The notes under the pieces are model-generated. The model had not been told where the DNA came from. It saw only the letters and a program-made list of their open reading frames with translations, and searched no databases. A stretch of DNA of 41,742 bases. It comes from a candidate division FCPU426 bacterium (lineage in GTDB: Bacteria > Oederibacteriota > Muellerivitia > Muellerivitales > Muellerivitaceae). Location: contig PLZG01000075.1 of NCBI GenBank assembly GCA_003152075.1, positions 1 to 41,742 of the forward strand, given 5' to 3'. This document shows positions 9,200-17,741 of the stretch, in pieces (position 1 is the stretch's first letter; each line of letters begins with the position of its first letter). Position numbers and translations under genes: made by a program.

Positions 9200-9262
9200 T
9201 TCACCCTCACTGAACCTATTCACCCGGATATACCCTGAAGCAAGAATGAATAGTTACAAATG

Positions 9263-10297
9263 CTAGGCCAACCCCTGTTGTAATCTTTCACCCGTGACCG
9301 AGTAAGGCCGGTGGGTTCCGCTTTTTCCTTTAATTCGAACAGGCTCCAAAGCTTCCATTCGAAATTGATCGCCCGCAACCAAGGCAAGGTCCTGGTTAAT
9401 AAGAATTTGCCCATCCTCGGCGATGGAACAAAGGCGGGAGGCCATATTAACCGTATCTCCAATCAAGGTAAATTCCATGCGCCGTGCCGAACCGATGTTA
9501 CCGATGACAACATCACCTGAGGCCATGCCGATTCCAAGCCCCGTGTGAATGGACTCGCTGTAATCGTTTTGAAAGGTCGTTTGGATATGGTGAAAAGCAT
9601 CCTGCATCCTGAGAGCCGCCATAAGGGCTTTTTTGGTGAAAGATTCAGGGGATTCGGCTGGAAGTGGAAAAAAAGCCATGATCGCATCTCCCATGAATTT
9701 GTTGATCTCGCCACCTGAGAAAGCAATCATTTCCTCGAACTCCGTGAACATCCGGTTCAGGTACCGGACCGTTTCCTGTGGCCGCAGTTTCTCAGACATC
9801 GAGGTAAATCCACGGACATCCGAAAATAAGACAATAGCCCGGGTCAATTCCCCTTCCCAGACCGCTTGGATTCCTTTTTGCGTGGCGAATTGGGATCCCT
9901 TGGTGCCGACGAATTTGTCCAGGACGTGGCGGGTTTCGGTGAGCTTTTTCTCGCTTTGCTGGAATCGTCCCGAGGCTAAGTCCATGAGTTCTTGTTTCTG
10001 CTTTTCCAGGGTCATCAATATGGGATTGCGAACGATTTTATAATCTTCGGGCAAAATACGGCAGCGGATCAGAAAAAGTTGGAGTTCCACAAAGAGCCCC
10101 TTTTGGGCCCGGCGAAAAAAATCCACCCAAGAAAGAATGAGAAGAAAAACGCCGGCGAGACTTACGCCCAGGCAGGCCCTCCAATCTTTAGTGAAATACC
10201 AGCAAATACCGGAGGAGGCCAGGATTAGGAAAAAACACCAGAGGATAATCGAGGAAGCATTAAGGCGAAAAGTGGATTTGTTTCCTGGAGCAGACAT
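9263..10297 (-). CDS. membrane-bound class III adenylate/guanylate cyclase
   Basis: Two predicted transmembrane helices (about 16-35 and 43-60) form an N-terminal hairpin. A charged, coiled-coil-prone linker (about 95-130) leads to a class III cyclase domain (about 150-335). The metal-binding aspartates are present in LFSDVRGFT (D160) and NKFMGDAIMAFF (D204). The purine-recognition Lys200 and Thr277 (EFTLIGDTVN) and transition-state residues N284 and R288 in VNMASR are also in place. It is likely a cAMP-producing class IIIb-type enzyme, though substrate choice is inferred. No periplasmic sensor domain exists between the helices. It lies between cmk and msrB with gaps of 90 and 63 nt. The ATG has only a distant GAAGG site. 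Confidence 0.88.
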   Translation of the reverse strand: MSAPGNKSTFRLNASSIILWCFFLILASSGICWYFTKDWRACLGVSLAGVFLLILSWVDFFRRAQKGLFVELQLFLIRCRILPEDYKIVRNPILMTLEKQKQELMDLASGRFQQSEKKLTETRHVLDKFVGTKGSQFATQKGIQAVWEGELTRAIVLFSDVRGFTSMSEKLRPQETVRYLNRMFTEFEEMIAFSGGEINKFMGDAIMAFFPLPAESPESFTKKALMAALRMQDAFHHIQTTFQNDYSESIHTGLGIGMASGDVVIGNIGSARRMEFTLIGDTVNMASRLCSIAEDGQILINQDLALVAGDQFRMEALEPVRIKGKSGTHRPYSVTGERLQQGLA

Positions 10298-10387
10298 CGA
10301 AGGGTTGCCTTCAAAAGGTTATTAGGTGGGCCTATCATACAACAAAAAGGTTATTCGGGGGGAGCCATACCCAAAGCAACCTTGGTT

Positions 10388-11077
10388 TTATCGGGGATGT
10401 TGTCGGATAAATTTATAGAGTTCTTCGGCGGATTGCTCCACGGTTAGTTGGGAATGGTCCATTACGATTGAATCTGAAGTTTTTCTTAAACCTCCAACCG
10501 GCCGGTTCATGTCCCTGTCATCCCTGGCTTTTACATCTGCCATCACTTGATCCAAAGTCGAGGGGACACCCGCTTTTTCCAAGTCCTTGAGGCGTCTTTT
10601 GGCACGCATTTCGACGGAGGCGTCAAGATAAAATTTGTATTGGGCGTCCGGAAACACGTCGGTGGCAATGTCACGCCCTTCCAACACGGCCCCGCCAAAG
10701 GGCCCACTGTCCACCTGACCCATTTGTTGTTGACGGGCGACAAGGATTTTTCGAACCGGAACACAGTTGGCGATAAAGGCGGAGGCTTGGGTCACTTCAG
10801 GCGTGCGGATTTCCTTGCTTACGTCCTCACCATTCAAAAATACCTTGTTTTCGGGTTCGCTTGGTTTGAGCTCGATCTTGGATTCGTTGGCTAGTTGTTC
10901 CAGTTTGGCCTGGTTATTTAAGTCGGCTTTTTGGCGCAAGGCCGCCAACGTAATCGCCCGGTACATGGCTCCTGTATCGATGTGAAGAAACCCAAGCTTC
11001 TTGGCAAGGGTCTTGGCGACAGTGCTCTTCCCAGCGCCAGCTGGACCGTCAATGGCTATGATGATCGTTGGTTTCAA
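10388..11077 (-). CDS. cmk: (d)CMP kinase
   Basis: Cmk phosphorylates CMP and dCMP for nucleotide supply. The P-loop GPAGAGKST (residues 11-19), DTGAMYRA, GRDIATDVFPDA and RDDRDMNRPVGGL signatures are all present over 229 residues, a typical length. I chose the TTG at 11077. It overlaps the aroA stop as TTGA and puts the P-loop strand at the very N-terminus as in homologues. The frame stays open to 11263 inside aroA, but that extension has no family similarity. aroA-cmk is a widespread gene pair. Confidence 0.93.
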   Translation of the reverse strand: MKPTIIIAIDGPAGAGKSTVAKTLAKKLGFLHIDTGAMYRAITLAALRQKADLNNQAKLEQLANESKIELKPSEPENKVFLNGEDVSKEIRTPEVTQASAFIANCVPVRKILVARQQQMGQVDSGPFGGAVLEGRDIATDVFPDAQYKFYLDASVEMRAKRRLKDLEKAGVPSTLDQVMADVKARDDRDMNRPVGGLRKTSDSIVMDHSQLTVEQSAEELYKFIRQHPR

Positions 11078-12369
11078 AACCGTGAGACCTTTTGAAGGAA
11101 TTTTGAAAAACCCGGAAAAGAGGTATCGATATTCACGGTGTCCATAATGGTCGTTGGGCCTTGGGCAATTAGGGCCGCAATGGCCAGTGACATTGCGATG
11201 CGATGGTCGCCTCCGGAAGAAAGACTGCATCCACTTAGAGTTGTTGGGCCCTGGATTATCCAACCATCATCCGTGGGCTTGATATTGGCACCCATCTTTT
11301 TAAGGGTAACTGTCATCATCAGAATTCGATCGGATTCCTTCACTTTCAACTCCCCGGCGTTACGGATAACCGTTGTCCCCCTGGCCTGGGTTGCCGCCAC
11401 CGCGAGGATTGGGAATTCATCAATCATTCGAGGGATGACTTCCCCACCCACTTCCACTCCTTTGAGATTTGAAGAATAAACCGTTATGTCCGCGACCGGT
11501 TCTTCTCCTTTTCGTGTTTTCTTAGTGGTTACCGTGATATGTGCTCCCATTTTTTTCAAGACTTCCAGTAATCCAGTGCGGGTGGGATTAACTCCAACGT
11601 TTTTCAAGGTCAGTTGGGATTGAGGCGCTAGGAGACCCGCTACGACAAAAAAGGCTGCGGAAGAAATATCCCCGGGAATATCAAGATTCCGTCCCTTAAA
11701 AGGCGATACCGGTCCCTGGACCGTAATTTTCTTTCCCCGGCGTGAATAGGGTATGGAGAAGGCGCTGAACATTCTTTCAGTGTGATCGCGGGTCGGGGCT
11801 GGCTCAGTGACGGAAGTTTTTCCCTCCGCGAATAGACCCGCTAACAAAAGAGCGCTTTTAACTTGGGCGCTGGCCACAGGAAGCTTATAGGTAATGCCTT
11901 TGAGCTTGCGAGGTTCCAACTTCAAAGGAAGAAGATTTGCTTCATCCGTACCCGTGATGCGGGCACCCATTTGGCCGAGGGGGGCGGTCACCCTTTTCAT
12001 GGGGCGGCGGCACAGATATTTATCACCGGTTAAACGGCTGGTAAAGGGTTGGCCCGCGAGCAGGCCCAGCAAAATGCGGGCGGTGGTTCCGGAATTTCCG
12101 GCGTTCAGTATTTTTTTCGAAGGCTTTAGGGAGTTAAGACCTTTTCCCTGGATGGTAATCCTGTCCCCCGCTTGCTTGATATTAACACCCATGTTCCTGA
12201 AAATTCCGATGGTTGAAAGGCAATCGGCGGAAGACAGAAAATGCCGGATATGGGTGGTTCCGTAAGCCAGGGAGCCCATCATGACTGCTCGGTGAGAAAT
12301 GGATTTGTCGCCGGGGATTTCGATCGAGCCAATTAATCTTTTCACGGGGTGAACAACAAGATTTTTCAT
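11074..12369 (-). CDS. aroA: 3-phosphoshikimate 1-carboxyvinyltransferase (EPSP synthase)
   Basis: EPSP synthase joins PEP to shikimate-3-phosphate, the sixth step of the shikimate pathway. The 431-residue protein shows PGDKSISHRA (19-28), LNAGNSGTTAR (88-98), RRPMKRV, ASAQVKSALLLAG, the catalytic MIDEFP (D317) and ELKVKESDRI (340-349). The overall pattern is closer to the Bacillus-like than the E. coli-like class by eye. ATG at 12369 overlaps the tyrA stop by 1 nt (TAATG), implying translational coupling. It is the fourth gene of the pheA-hisC-tyrA-aroA-cmk operon. Confidence 0.96.
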   Translation of the reverse strand: MKNLVVHPVKRLIGSIEIPGDKSISHRAVMMGSLAYGTTHIRHFLSSADCLSTIGIFRNMGVNIKQAGDRITIQGKGLNSLKPSKKILNAGNSGTTARILLGLLAGQPFTSRLTGDKYLCRRPMKRVTAPLGQMGARITGTDEANLLPLKLEPRKLKGITYKLPVASAQVKSALLLAGLFAEGKTSVTEPAPTRDHTERMFSAFSIPYSRRGKKITVQGPVSPFKGRNLDIPGDISSAAFFVVAGLLAPQSQLTLKNVGVNPTRTGLLEVLKKMGAHITVTTKKTRKGEEPVADITVYSSNLKGVEVGGEVIPRMIDEFPILAVAATQARGTTVIRNAGELKVKESDRILMMTVTLKKMGANIKPTDDGWIIQGPTTLSGCSLSSGGDHRIAMSLAIAALIAQGPTTIMDTVNIDTSFPGFSKFLQKVSRF

Positions 12370-13214
12370 TACAATTTTTCCCTGGACGCGCGTGCCTTCT
12401 TAAAAAAGGAAAGCCAGTAGGAACTCCGGCCTTTCCTCAAGTTTTTTTCAAGAACAGAAAGGCTCCGGCGGAAGCTCGATAAGAAAGATTTCAGCTCGAC
12501 GGCGTTCATTTCCACGATATCGGCCCACATGGCGGGGTTACCCGCGGAAATGCGGGTGAAATCACGAAAGCCCGAGCCGACCGCCTGCCGGATGGATGGC
12601 GAGCGATGCCGTTGAGTTTCGTAAGTGTTCATGAGTGCCGACGCCAAAAGATGGGGTAGGTGGCTAGTTAATGCCACGCTACGGTCGTGGGTTTGTGGAT
12701 TCATGACGATCGGGATCGCCCCCACGTTTTTCCAAAGTTTCCGGGCACGATGGATAAGCGATGCCGGTGTGTTTGGAAGCGGTGTAATAAAAACAAAACG
12801 ACCCTTATAAAGCTGATCATCCGCGTTGGATGGTCCTGATTTTTCCTTTCCGGCCATGGGATGGCAAGGAACAAAGTACCGATTCATTCCGGGAATCTGG
12901 CTTGCTTGTTGAACCACCTCTCCCTTGACGCTCGAAACGTCCACAATGAGGGTTTGAGGACCAACGAGTTTGGTAAGCTGTTTTAAAACCGGCGTGATCG
13001 TCCCCGAGTGAGCGCACAAAACGATGATATCGGCTCCCTCAACCGCTTTTTCAAACGTTGGCGCCACGGATAACAGTTTCGCGGCTTTTCGGCGGGAGGA
13101 GGCGCGGTGGTTCCAGCCAACCAGTTGTATCCCTTTACGTTTTTTTAGCGCAAGCGCGAGCGAACCTCCCAAGAGGCCGACACCGATAATTGCGACTTTT
13201 TGTTGAAGTGGCAT
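12369..13214 (-). CDS. tyrA: prephenate dehydrogenase
   Basis: TyrA oxidatively decarboxylates prephenate to 4-hydroxyphenylpyruvate in tyrosine synthesis. An N-terminal Rossmann motif GVGLLGGS (11-18), DVSSVKG, the substrate-binding CHPMAGKEKSGP block and the helical C-terminal segment SHLPHLLASAL are present. At 281 residues it has no ACT or chorismate mutase domain, so feedback control must lie elsewhere or act directly on the catalytic domain. An arogenate preference cannot be excluded from sequence alone. It overlaps hisC by 1 nt (TAATG). Confidence 0.94.
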   Translation of the reverse strand: MPLQQKVAIIGVGLLGGSLALALKKRKGIQLVGWNHRASSRRKAAKLLSVAPTFEKAVEGADIIVLCAHSGTITPVLKQLTKLVGPQTLIVDVSSVKGEVVQQASQIPGMNRYFVPCHPMAGKEKSGPSNADDQLYKGRFVFITPLPNTPASLIHRARKLWKNVGAIPIVMNPQTHDRSVALTSHLPHLLASALMNTYETQRHRSPSIRQAVGSGFRDFTRISAGNPAMWADIVEMNAVELKSFLSSFRRSLSVLEKNLRKGRSSYWLSFFKKARASREKL

Positions 13215-14314
13215 TATTTATTCCCAACCCGGCTCGGCATTAATATCTCCTCAAAAACTTTCAGGAAATTCGCAGTTTCTTCCTCGGTTCCGGTTGTTAC
13301 CCGAAGGGCTTTGGGTCCCATCGGACGCACAATGATTCCCCTTTTTAAAAGCTGTTGATACAAGCTATCCGCTTCGGGTGTCTCAAAATAAACAAAGTTA
13401 GCCTGGGTTTGAGCTGGCTTTAAACCGAGGGTTACCAGTCCGTCATAAAGCCTTTTCCGCATAAGCTTGTTCAATTCCGTGACCTTTTTGACATGGGCAA
13501 GATCACTCAAGGCCGCTTCGGCGGCCACCATCGCCAATCCGTTAACGTTGAAGGGTTCCCTGATTTTCTGGAAGACTTCAACCAGTTCGGGATGGGCGAC
13601 ACCATAACCCACCCGGAGGCCCGCCAACCCAAAGGCCTTTGAGAAGGTTCTTAAAATCACTAGATTTGGGTATTGGGGTAAAAGTTTTAAAGATTCAAAG
13701 TAGCTTGAATCATCAACATACTCATAGTAGGCCTCGTCTAATACTACCAATACATGCGCCGGGCAAGACTTTAAGAAGTCCTCAATATCGGAAAGGGGGA
13801 TCATGGTTCCAGTGGGGTTATTAGGATTGGCGATGAATACCAACTTGGTTTTGTGGTTGATGGCCCGCTCGAAAAGCTTCAAATCATGCTTAAAATCCCT
13901 CAACGGTTGAGGTCTTGGTACTGCTTCGCAAAGCAAAGCGGTGGAAGAATAAACAAAGAAACCTGGTTCGGCGGAAATTACCTCATCGCCAGGGTTTAAA
14001 ACCATTTGGCCCAACCGTACGATCAATTCATTTGACCCGTGCCCTAAAAGAAGCTGGTTGGCTTCCATTCCCAAATGGCGGGCCAGGGCGTGGCTTAAGC
14101 TATAAGCCCCGCCATCGGGATAACGGTGGATTTTAGGCAAGGCCTTTTCCAGCGCTTGGATGACCTTAGGCGAGGGGCCGAGGGGATTTTCATTTGAGGC
14201 TATTTTAGACGCGTTTTTAATCCCCAGTTCCCTTTCCAAATCCTCAATGGGTTTTCCGGGAACATAAGGTTTTATACCCAAGAGATTTTTTCGAAAGAAC
14301 ACGGGATAGGACAT
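13214..14314 (-). CDS. hisC: histidinol-phosphate/aromatic aminotransferase (PLP fold type I)
   Basis: The 366-residue aminotransferase has the HisC-type pattern KIASNENPLGPSP and HRYPDG. ANPNNPTG (162-169), VVLDEAYYEY (D193) and TFSKAFGLAGLRVGY, with PLP lysine K226, complete the active site. Family members make histidinol phosphate but often also transaminate phenylpyruvate and hydroxyphenylpyruvate. Its place between pheA and tyrA argues that it supplies the last step of Phe and Tyr synthesis here, and possibly the histidine step too. No other his gene is in the window. The start is 1 nt after the pheA stop (TAAGATG). Confidence 0.92.
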   Translation of the reverse strand: MSYPVFFRKNLLGIKPYVPGKPIEDLERELGIKNASKIASNENPLGPSPKVIQALEKALPKIHRYPDGGAYSLSHALARHLGMEANQLLLGHGSNELIVRLGQMVLNPGDEVISAEPGFFVYSSTALLCEAVPRPQPLRDFKHDLKLFERAINHKTKLVFIANPNNPTGTMIPLSDIEDFLKSCPAHVLVVLDEAYYEYVDDSSYFESLKLLPQYPNLVILRTFSKAFGLAGLRVGYGVAHPELVEVFQKIREPFNVNGLAMVAAEAALSDLAHVKKVTELNKLMRKRLYDGLVTLGLKPAQTQANFVYFETPEADSLYQQLLKRGIIVRPMGPKALRVTTGTEEETANFLKVFEEILMPSRVGNK

Positions 14315-14315
14315 C

Positions 14316-15398
14316 TTAGTTTTCGCTACGGGGATAGGAACCTAAGACCTTGACGGTCAGAGAAGCCTTCTCGATTTCTCTGAGGGCCTTTTGCGCTTTC
14401 GGGTCGTCCACGTGGCCAAGGAAGTCGATAAAAAAATAATAGTCCCAAGCCTTCTTTCGGGATGGGCGGGATTCAATGCTGGATAAGTTAATTCCCTGTT
14501 TTTCAAAAGGATAAAGCAGTGAAAAAAGGGCTCCCACTTTGTCCTTGATGGAAACCATGATGGAAGTCTTGTCATTTCCCGTTTTTTCCGCGTTAATTTT
14601 TCCGATGACGAGGAAACGGGTGAAATTGTCCTGCATATCCTCGATCCGTTTGGCGATTGGCTTTAACTTGTAAAGTTTGGCCGCCAAGTCAGGAGCGATA
14701 GCTGCGGCTGAACCGTCGGTCGCCGCTAGTTGGGCTGCGCGGGCCGTGCTGGCGCTTTCAACAATGCTAACACTCGGTAAATTAGCTTCTAGCCAAACGC
14801 GACACTGGCCCAAGGCTTGGGGATGACTGTAGACCTTCCGAACTTTGTCCAGGCCGCCCGTCTTGGACATCAGGGTGTAGGAAATGGGCATGAAGATTTC
14901 GGAGCAAATCTTCAAATCCGATTCCACGAATAAATCCAAGGTGTGGTTAATCGTCCCCTCGGTGGAATTTTCAATGGGGACTACCCCGTAGTGGGCCCGG
15001 CCCCTTTCCACTTCCAAAAAAACATCCTTAAGGGTCGCTCCAGCGATGTAAGCGGAGGAACTCCCGAATTTTTGAAGCGCGGCGATATGGGTGTTGGTCC
15101 CCAACTGGCCGAAATAAGCTATTTTCAATTTGGACTCGAGCGCAAGGGAGCCTGACATGATTTCACAGAAAATCGAGGCCAAAGTTTCCGTAGGAAAGGG
15201 ACCACGGTTCAACTTGGCGATCTTCCGGTAAACTTCCATTTCCCGGTGGGGGGCGTAGAAATGTAGGGCACCTTTGGACTTGACTGCCTTTATTTTCAAG
15301 ACGTTTTTGGCCCTCTCATTTAAAAGAAGCACCAATTTGGCGTCGATTTTGTCGATGGAGTCTCGGAATTTTTTTAATTGGTTTTTTGATGTTTTCAC
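14316..15398 (-). CDS. pheA: bifunctional chorismate mutase / prephenate dehydratase (P-protein)
   Basis: The 360-residue fusion has an AroQ chorismate mutase domain (about 5-90: FRDSIDKID, LLLNERAKNVLKIKAVK). A prephenate dehydratase domain follows (about 91-270: GQLGTNTH, VVPIENSTEGTINHTLDL, SHPQALGQC, catalytic DNFTRF with T260-R261-F262). A C-terminal ACT domain (about 278-355) carries the Phe-binding GALFSLL and ESRP motifs. Phenylalanine feedback inhibition is therefore expected. The start is GTG at 15398 with GGAG 9 nt upstream. It leads the pheA-hisC-tyrA-aroA-cmk operon and has no visible leader peptide. Confidence 0.95.
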   Translation of the reverse strand: MKTSKNQLKKFRDSIDKIDAKLVLLLNERAKNVLKIKAVKSKGALHFYAPHREMEVYRKIAKLNRGPFPTETLASIFCEIMSGSLALESKLKIAYFGQLGTNTHIAALQKFGSSSAYIAGATLKDVFLEVERGRAHYGVVPIENSTEGTINHTLDLFVESDLKICSEIFMPISYTLMSKTGGLDKVRKVYSHPQALGQCRVWLEANLPSVSIVESASTARAAQLAATDGSAAAIAPDLAAKLYKLKPIAKRIEDMQDNFTRFLVIGKINAEKTGNDKTSIMVSIKDKVGALFSLLYPFEKQGINLSSIESRPSRKKAWDYYFFIDFLGHVDDPKAQKALREIEKASLTVKVLGSYPRSEN

Positions 15399-15442
15399 GC
15401 CCGAGCTCCGGAAAATCTGTAAAATACCTAACGAATCCGGAG

Positions 15443-15448
15443 ATTATA
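15443..15448 (-). promoter_or_regulatory. candidate -10 element of the pheA operon
   Basis: A perfect TATAAT lies on the minus strand 45 nt upstream of the pheA GTG, in the 92-nt divergent gap. No convincing -35 box sits 16-18 nt upstream (best TTCCTA). An activator or a weak constitutive start is possible. Confidence 0.4.
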
Positions 15449-15490
15449 TTACATTTAGTGTCTCACTAGGAAAGAGATTGTGCCTCCCCA

Positions 15491-16327
15491 ATGATGATCC
15501 ATAAACCCAACCTATTGATTCCTTTGACCTTTTCCATTCTGGCGTTCGTTTCTGGTTTTGGAATCTCCTATCAGCAAGACATTGCCCGTGTCAAAGAGGT
15601 GGGCCAACTGGCTTGGCTTCATTTGGAATATGCCGAAGAATTGAAGGACGATATGGCAATTATTGATTGGTCGAAAAACCTTCAAAAGCTTGATGGGATT
15701 TTGGCTTTTCAAGCGTTGAATGACACAAAATTGATAGCTGAAGGCGGCAACAGGAATTTTCTTCCCGCTGTAAAAAAACTGGGCGTTTCATATTTATTCC
15801 CCGCAAAATGGATTTTTGATACAGAATTGACGAACGCCGATAAAATGCGGAAAGAATTCACGATGGTTTACCGGGCTTGGCCCGGGCCCTTGATTTGGGG
15901 ACTATTTACATTTTTACTTTGCTTTGTGGTGGGTGTGGTTACCCCTGTACTGGCTGCCTTTTTTTCACCGGTCAATATTTTAAAACCACCTCCGTCGCCT
16001 ACCGTTTCCAAACCAAAAGTCATATTGCCCGCTGTTCAACCTCAAAACCCATCTCCTTCAAAAAACGAAAAACCTTTCTTGTTTCTCGACAAAAACTACG
16101 TTATTCAACAAGTCACTCCTGAAGCCGCGAAGCTTCTCCGGCGAAATGCGGACGATTTGGTGAACGTGCACCTTTTCGACTTGGATCCCGACCCTAGTTT
16201 GATGCAAGGGATTGAAAAAGCCGAAGAGACAAAAATTTTGAAGCCCATTTTGTCAAATCCCAACCTCTCGGCATTTTTAAAACCCGATCCCAATGGCACC
16301 CTCTTATACCTGGAGAGCGTTGAATAA
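15491..16327 (+). CDS. two-TM protein with extracytoplasmic domain and C-terminal PAS-like segment, no output domain
   Basis: The 278-residue protein has a first transmembrane helix (about 9-26) and an extracytoplasmic domain of about 105 residues. That domain contains LAFQALNDTKLIAEGGN, reminiscent of CHASE-type sensors. A second helix (about 133-157), a Pro/Ser-rich linker (about 166-190) and a PAS-like stretch (about 195-240: FLFLDKNYVIQQVTPEAAKLL) follow. The frame then ends with no kinase, cyclase or GGDEF domain. Stop codons directly follow, and I see no continuing frame suggesting a simple frameshift. It may be a decayed or stand-alone sensor. The start is the first of two adjacent ATGs and has a weak ribosome site. 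It faces away from pheA. Confidence 0.65.
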   Translation: MMIHKPNLLIPLTFSILAFVSGFGISYQQDIARVKEVGQLAWLHLEYAEELKDDMAIIDWSKNLQKLDGILAFQALNDTKLIAEGGNRNFLPAVKKLGVSYLFPAKWIFDTELTNADKMRKEFTMVYRAWPGPLIWGLFTFLLCFVVGVVTPVLAAFFSPVNILKPPPSPTVSKPKVILPAVQPQNPSPSKNEKPFLFLDKNYVIQQVTPEAAKLLRRNADDLVNVHLFDLDPDPSLMQGIEKAEETKILKPILSNPNLSAFLKPDPNGTLLYLESVE

Positions 16328-16411
16328 CCCGAAACCGCCAAAAGCGTTGATTTTGTTGACTTTTTAAGTGGGAAACCCTAAACTCGTAGAAATCTTAGAC
16401 CTTTCCCAGGA

Positions 16412-17734
16412 ATGGCCCGATTGCGCGAAACTTTAAAAAGTTTATCCATTTTCTCCGCAATGCTGTTGTTTTTGCTTCTGATTTCCTCAGGCTGTGATGT
16501 CACCATCCCTTATTTTGGTAAGCGTTCACTTCCCTTTTTCAAAAAAATAGTGCCTCCACCAACTCCAACCCCAGTACCTGCTTTGCCTCCTACCGGAAAT
16601 CCGGCTACTTTCGCGGTTTCTAGTCCTACGGTTTCAATATCGGTTTCTCCCAAAACTCCCTCCAACCGTCCAACGCTTGAAGTTTCGACCGAAATGTCCA
16701 TTAGTAAACCAAAGACTCTGCCTACTGTTACTTTCACCCCAACGTCTACGGCCACACCCATGGAAGTTGAAAAGATCGCTTATACCAGTATTGAAAAGGG
16801 AAAATCCACCCTTTGGACCATGAATACGGATGGTACGGGAAGAACAAGATTAACCGCCGTAGGAACAAATAGTTGGTATCCCCTTTGGTCGCCCAACGGC
16901 AAAGTTTTGGCGTTTCTTTCAGATATGACAGAAGGAAAAATAAATCTCTATACCATTAAAAAGGGCACCACCGAAGCTATCCAAGTAACCTCATTTTCGG
17001 ATATGACACTTGAGAATGCCAAAGGTTTAAAAGCCCCCTTTTGCTGGTCCCCTCGAAGTGATGAAATCTCCTTTACCTACCATAGTCAGGTTTGGAAAGT
17101 GGATTTATCTACTTTAATCCTTCAAACCCTGGCGGATCTTGATCCCCATTATCTGGTTTCGGGTATCGAATGGGCCCCGCATAGGGATAATAAGTACATC
17201 GCTTTTTTAGTTAAGAAAGGCATTAATTTCTTTAGTTTGAACCTGGTAAATCCCCGATTATTAGATCAATTGAAATTAGTCGATTCTTCAACTCCCCTTG
17301 CGGATATTTCTTGGTCGCCTGACGCTAGGAAAATTGCTTATATTTCAAACAAGGAATCTATTTATACAGCCTCCGCAGAAACTTCATTACCCAAACAAAT
17401 TATTTGGGGTGCAAGCCCTGAATTAGGGCCCTTGCTGTGCTATTCGCCCATTGAATCCACCACACCCCAACTTATGTTATTAGCAAAGAAAAAATTAACG
17501 GATAGTGGTTATTGCGTAGCCTTAGTGGACAAGCTTTCTTCTGGCGACCAGGACTCGGGAACTTTGAAATATCTTACCGAACCAGGAGTGGAAAACGCAA
17601 TTTGGGCCCCCGACGGGTCCAAAATAGCTTATATTCTGGATGGTGAGCTTTGGATTATGGAATCTTCAACCGGAAAAAATAAAGTTAGGATTGCCGCGAC
17701 TGGTATTCAATCACCCAATTGGTCAAAAAAGTGA
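16412..17734 (+). CDS. lipoprotein with TolB/PD40-type beta-propeller
   Basis: The 440-residue protein starts with a hydrophobic segment ending LLLISSGC (Cys28), a probable lipidation site. A long Pro/Thr/Ser linker (about 48-115) follows, then repeated WD40-like PD40 blades: LWTMNTDGTGRTRLT, PLWSPNGKVLAFLSD, FCWSPRSDEISF, ISWSPDARKIAYIS and AIWAPDGSKIAYILD. Such propellers usually bind partner proteins in the periplasm, as TolB does. This is not TolB itself, because it is lipidated and lacks the TolB N-terminal domain. AGGA abuts the ATG at 16412, so the TTG at 16421 may be the real start. It pairs with the next gene, 7 nt downstream. Confidence 0.78.
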   Translation: MARLRETLKSLSIFSAMLLFLLLISSGCDVTIPYFGKRSLPFFKKIVPPPTPTPVPALPPTGNPATFAVSSPTVSISVSPKTPSNRPTLEVSTEMSISKPKTLPTVTFTPTSTATPMEVEKIAYTSIEKGKSTLWTMNTDGTGRTRLTAVGTNSWYPLWSPNGKVLAFLSDMTEGKINLYTIKKGTTEAIQVTSFSDMTLENAKGLKAPFCWSPRSDEISFTYHSQVWKVDLSTLILQTLADLDPHYLVSGIEWAPHRDNKYIAFLVKKGINFFSLNLVNPRLLDQLKLVDSSTPLADISWSPDARKIAYISNKESIYTASAETSLPKQIIWGASPELGPLLCYSPIESTTPQLMLLAKKKLTDSGYCVALVDKLSSGDQDSGTLKYLTEPGVENAIWAPDGSKIAYILDGELWIMESSTGKNKVRIAATGIQSPNWSKK

Positions 17735-17741
17735 GGAATAA

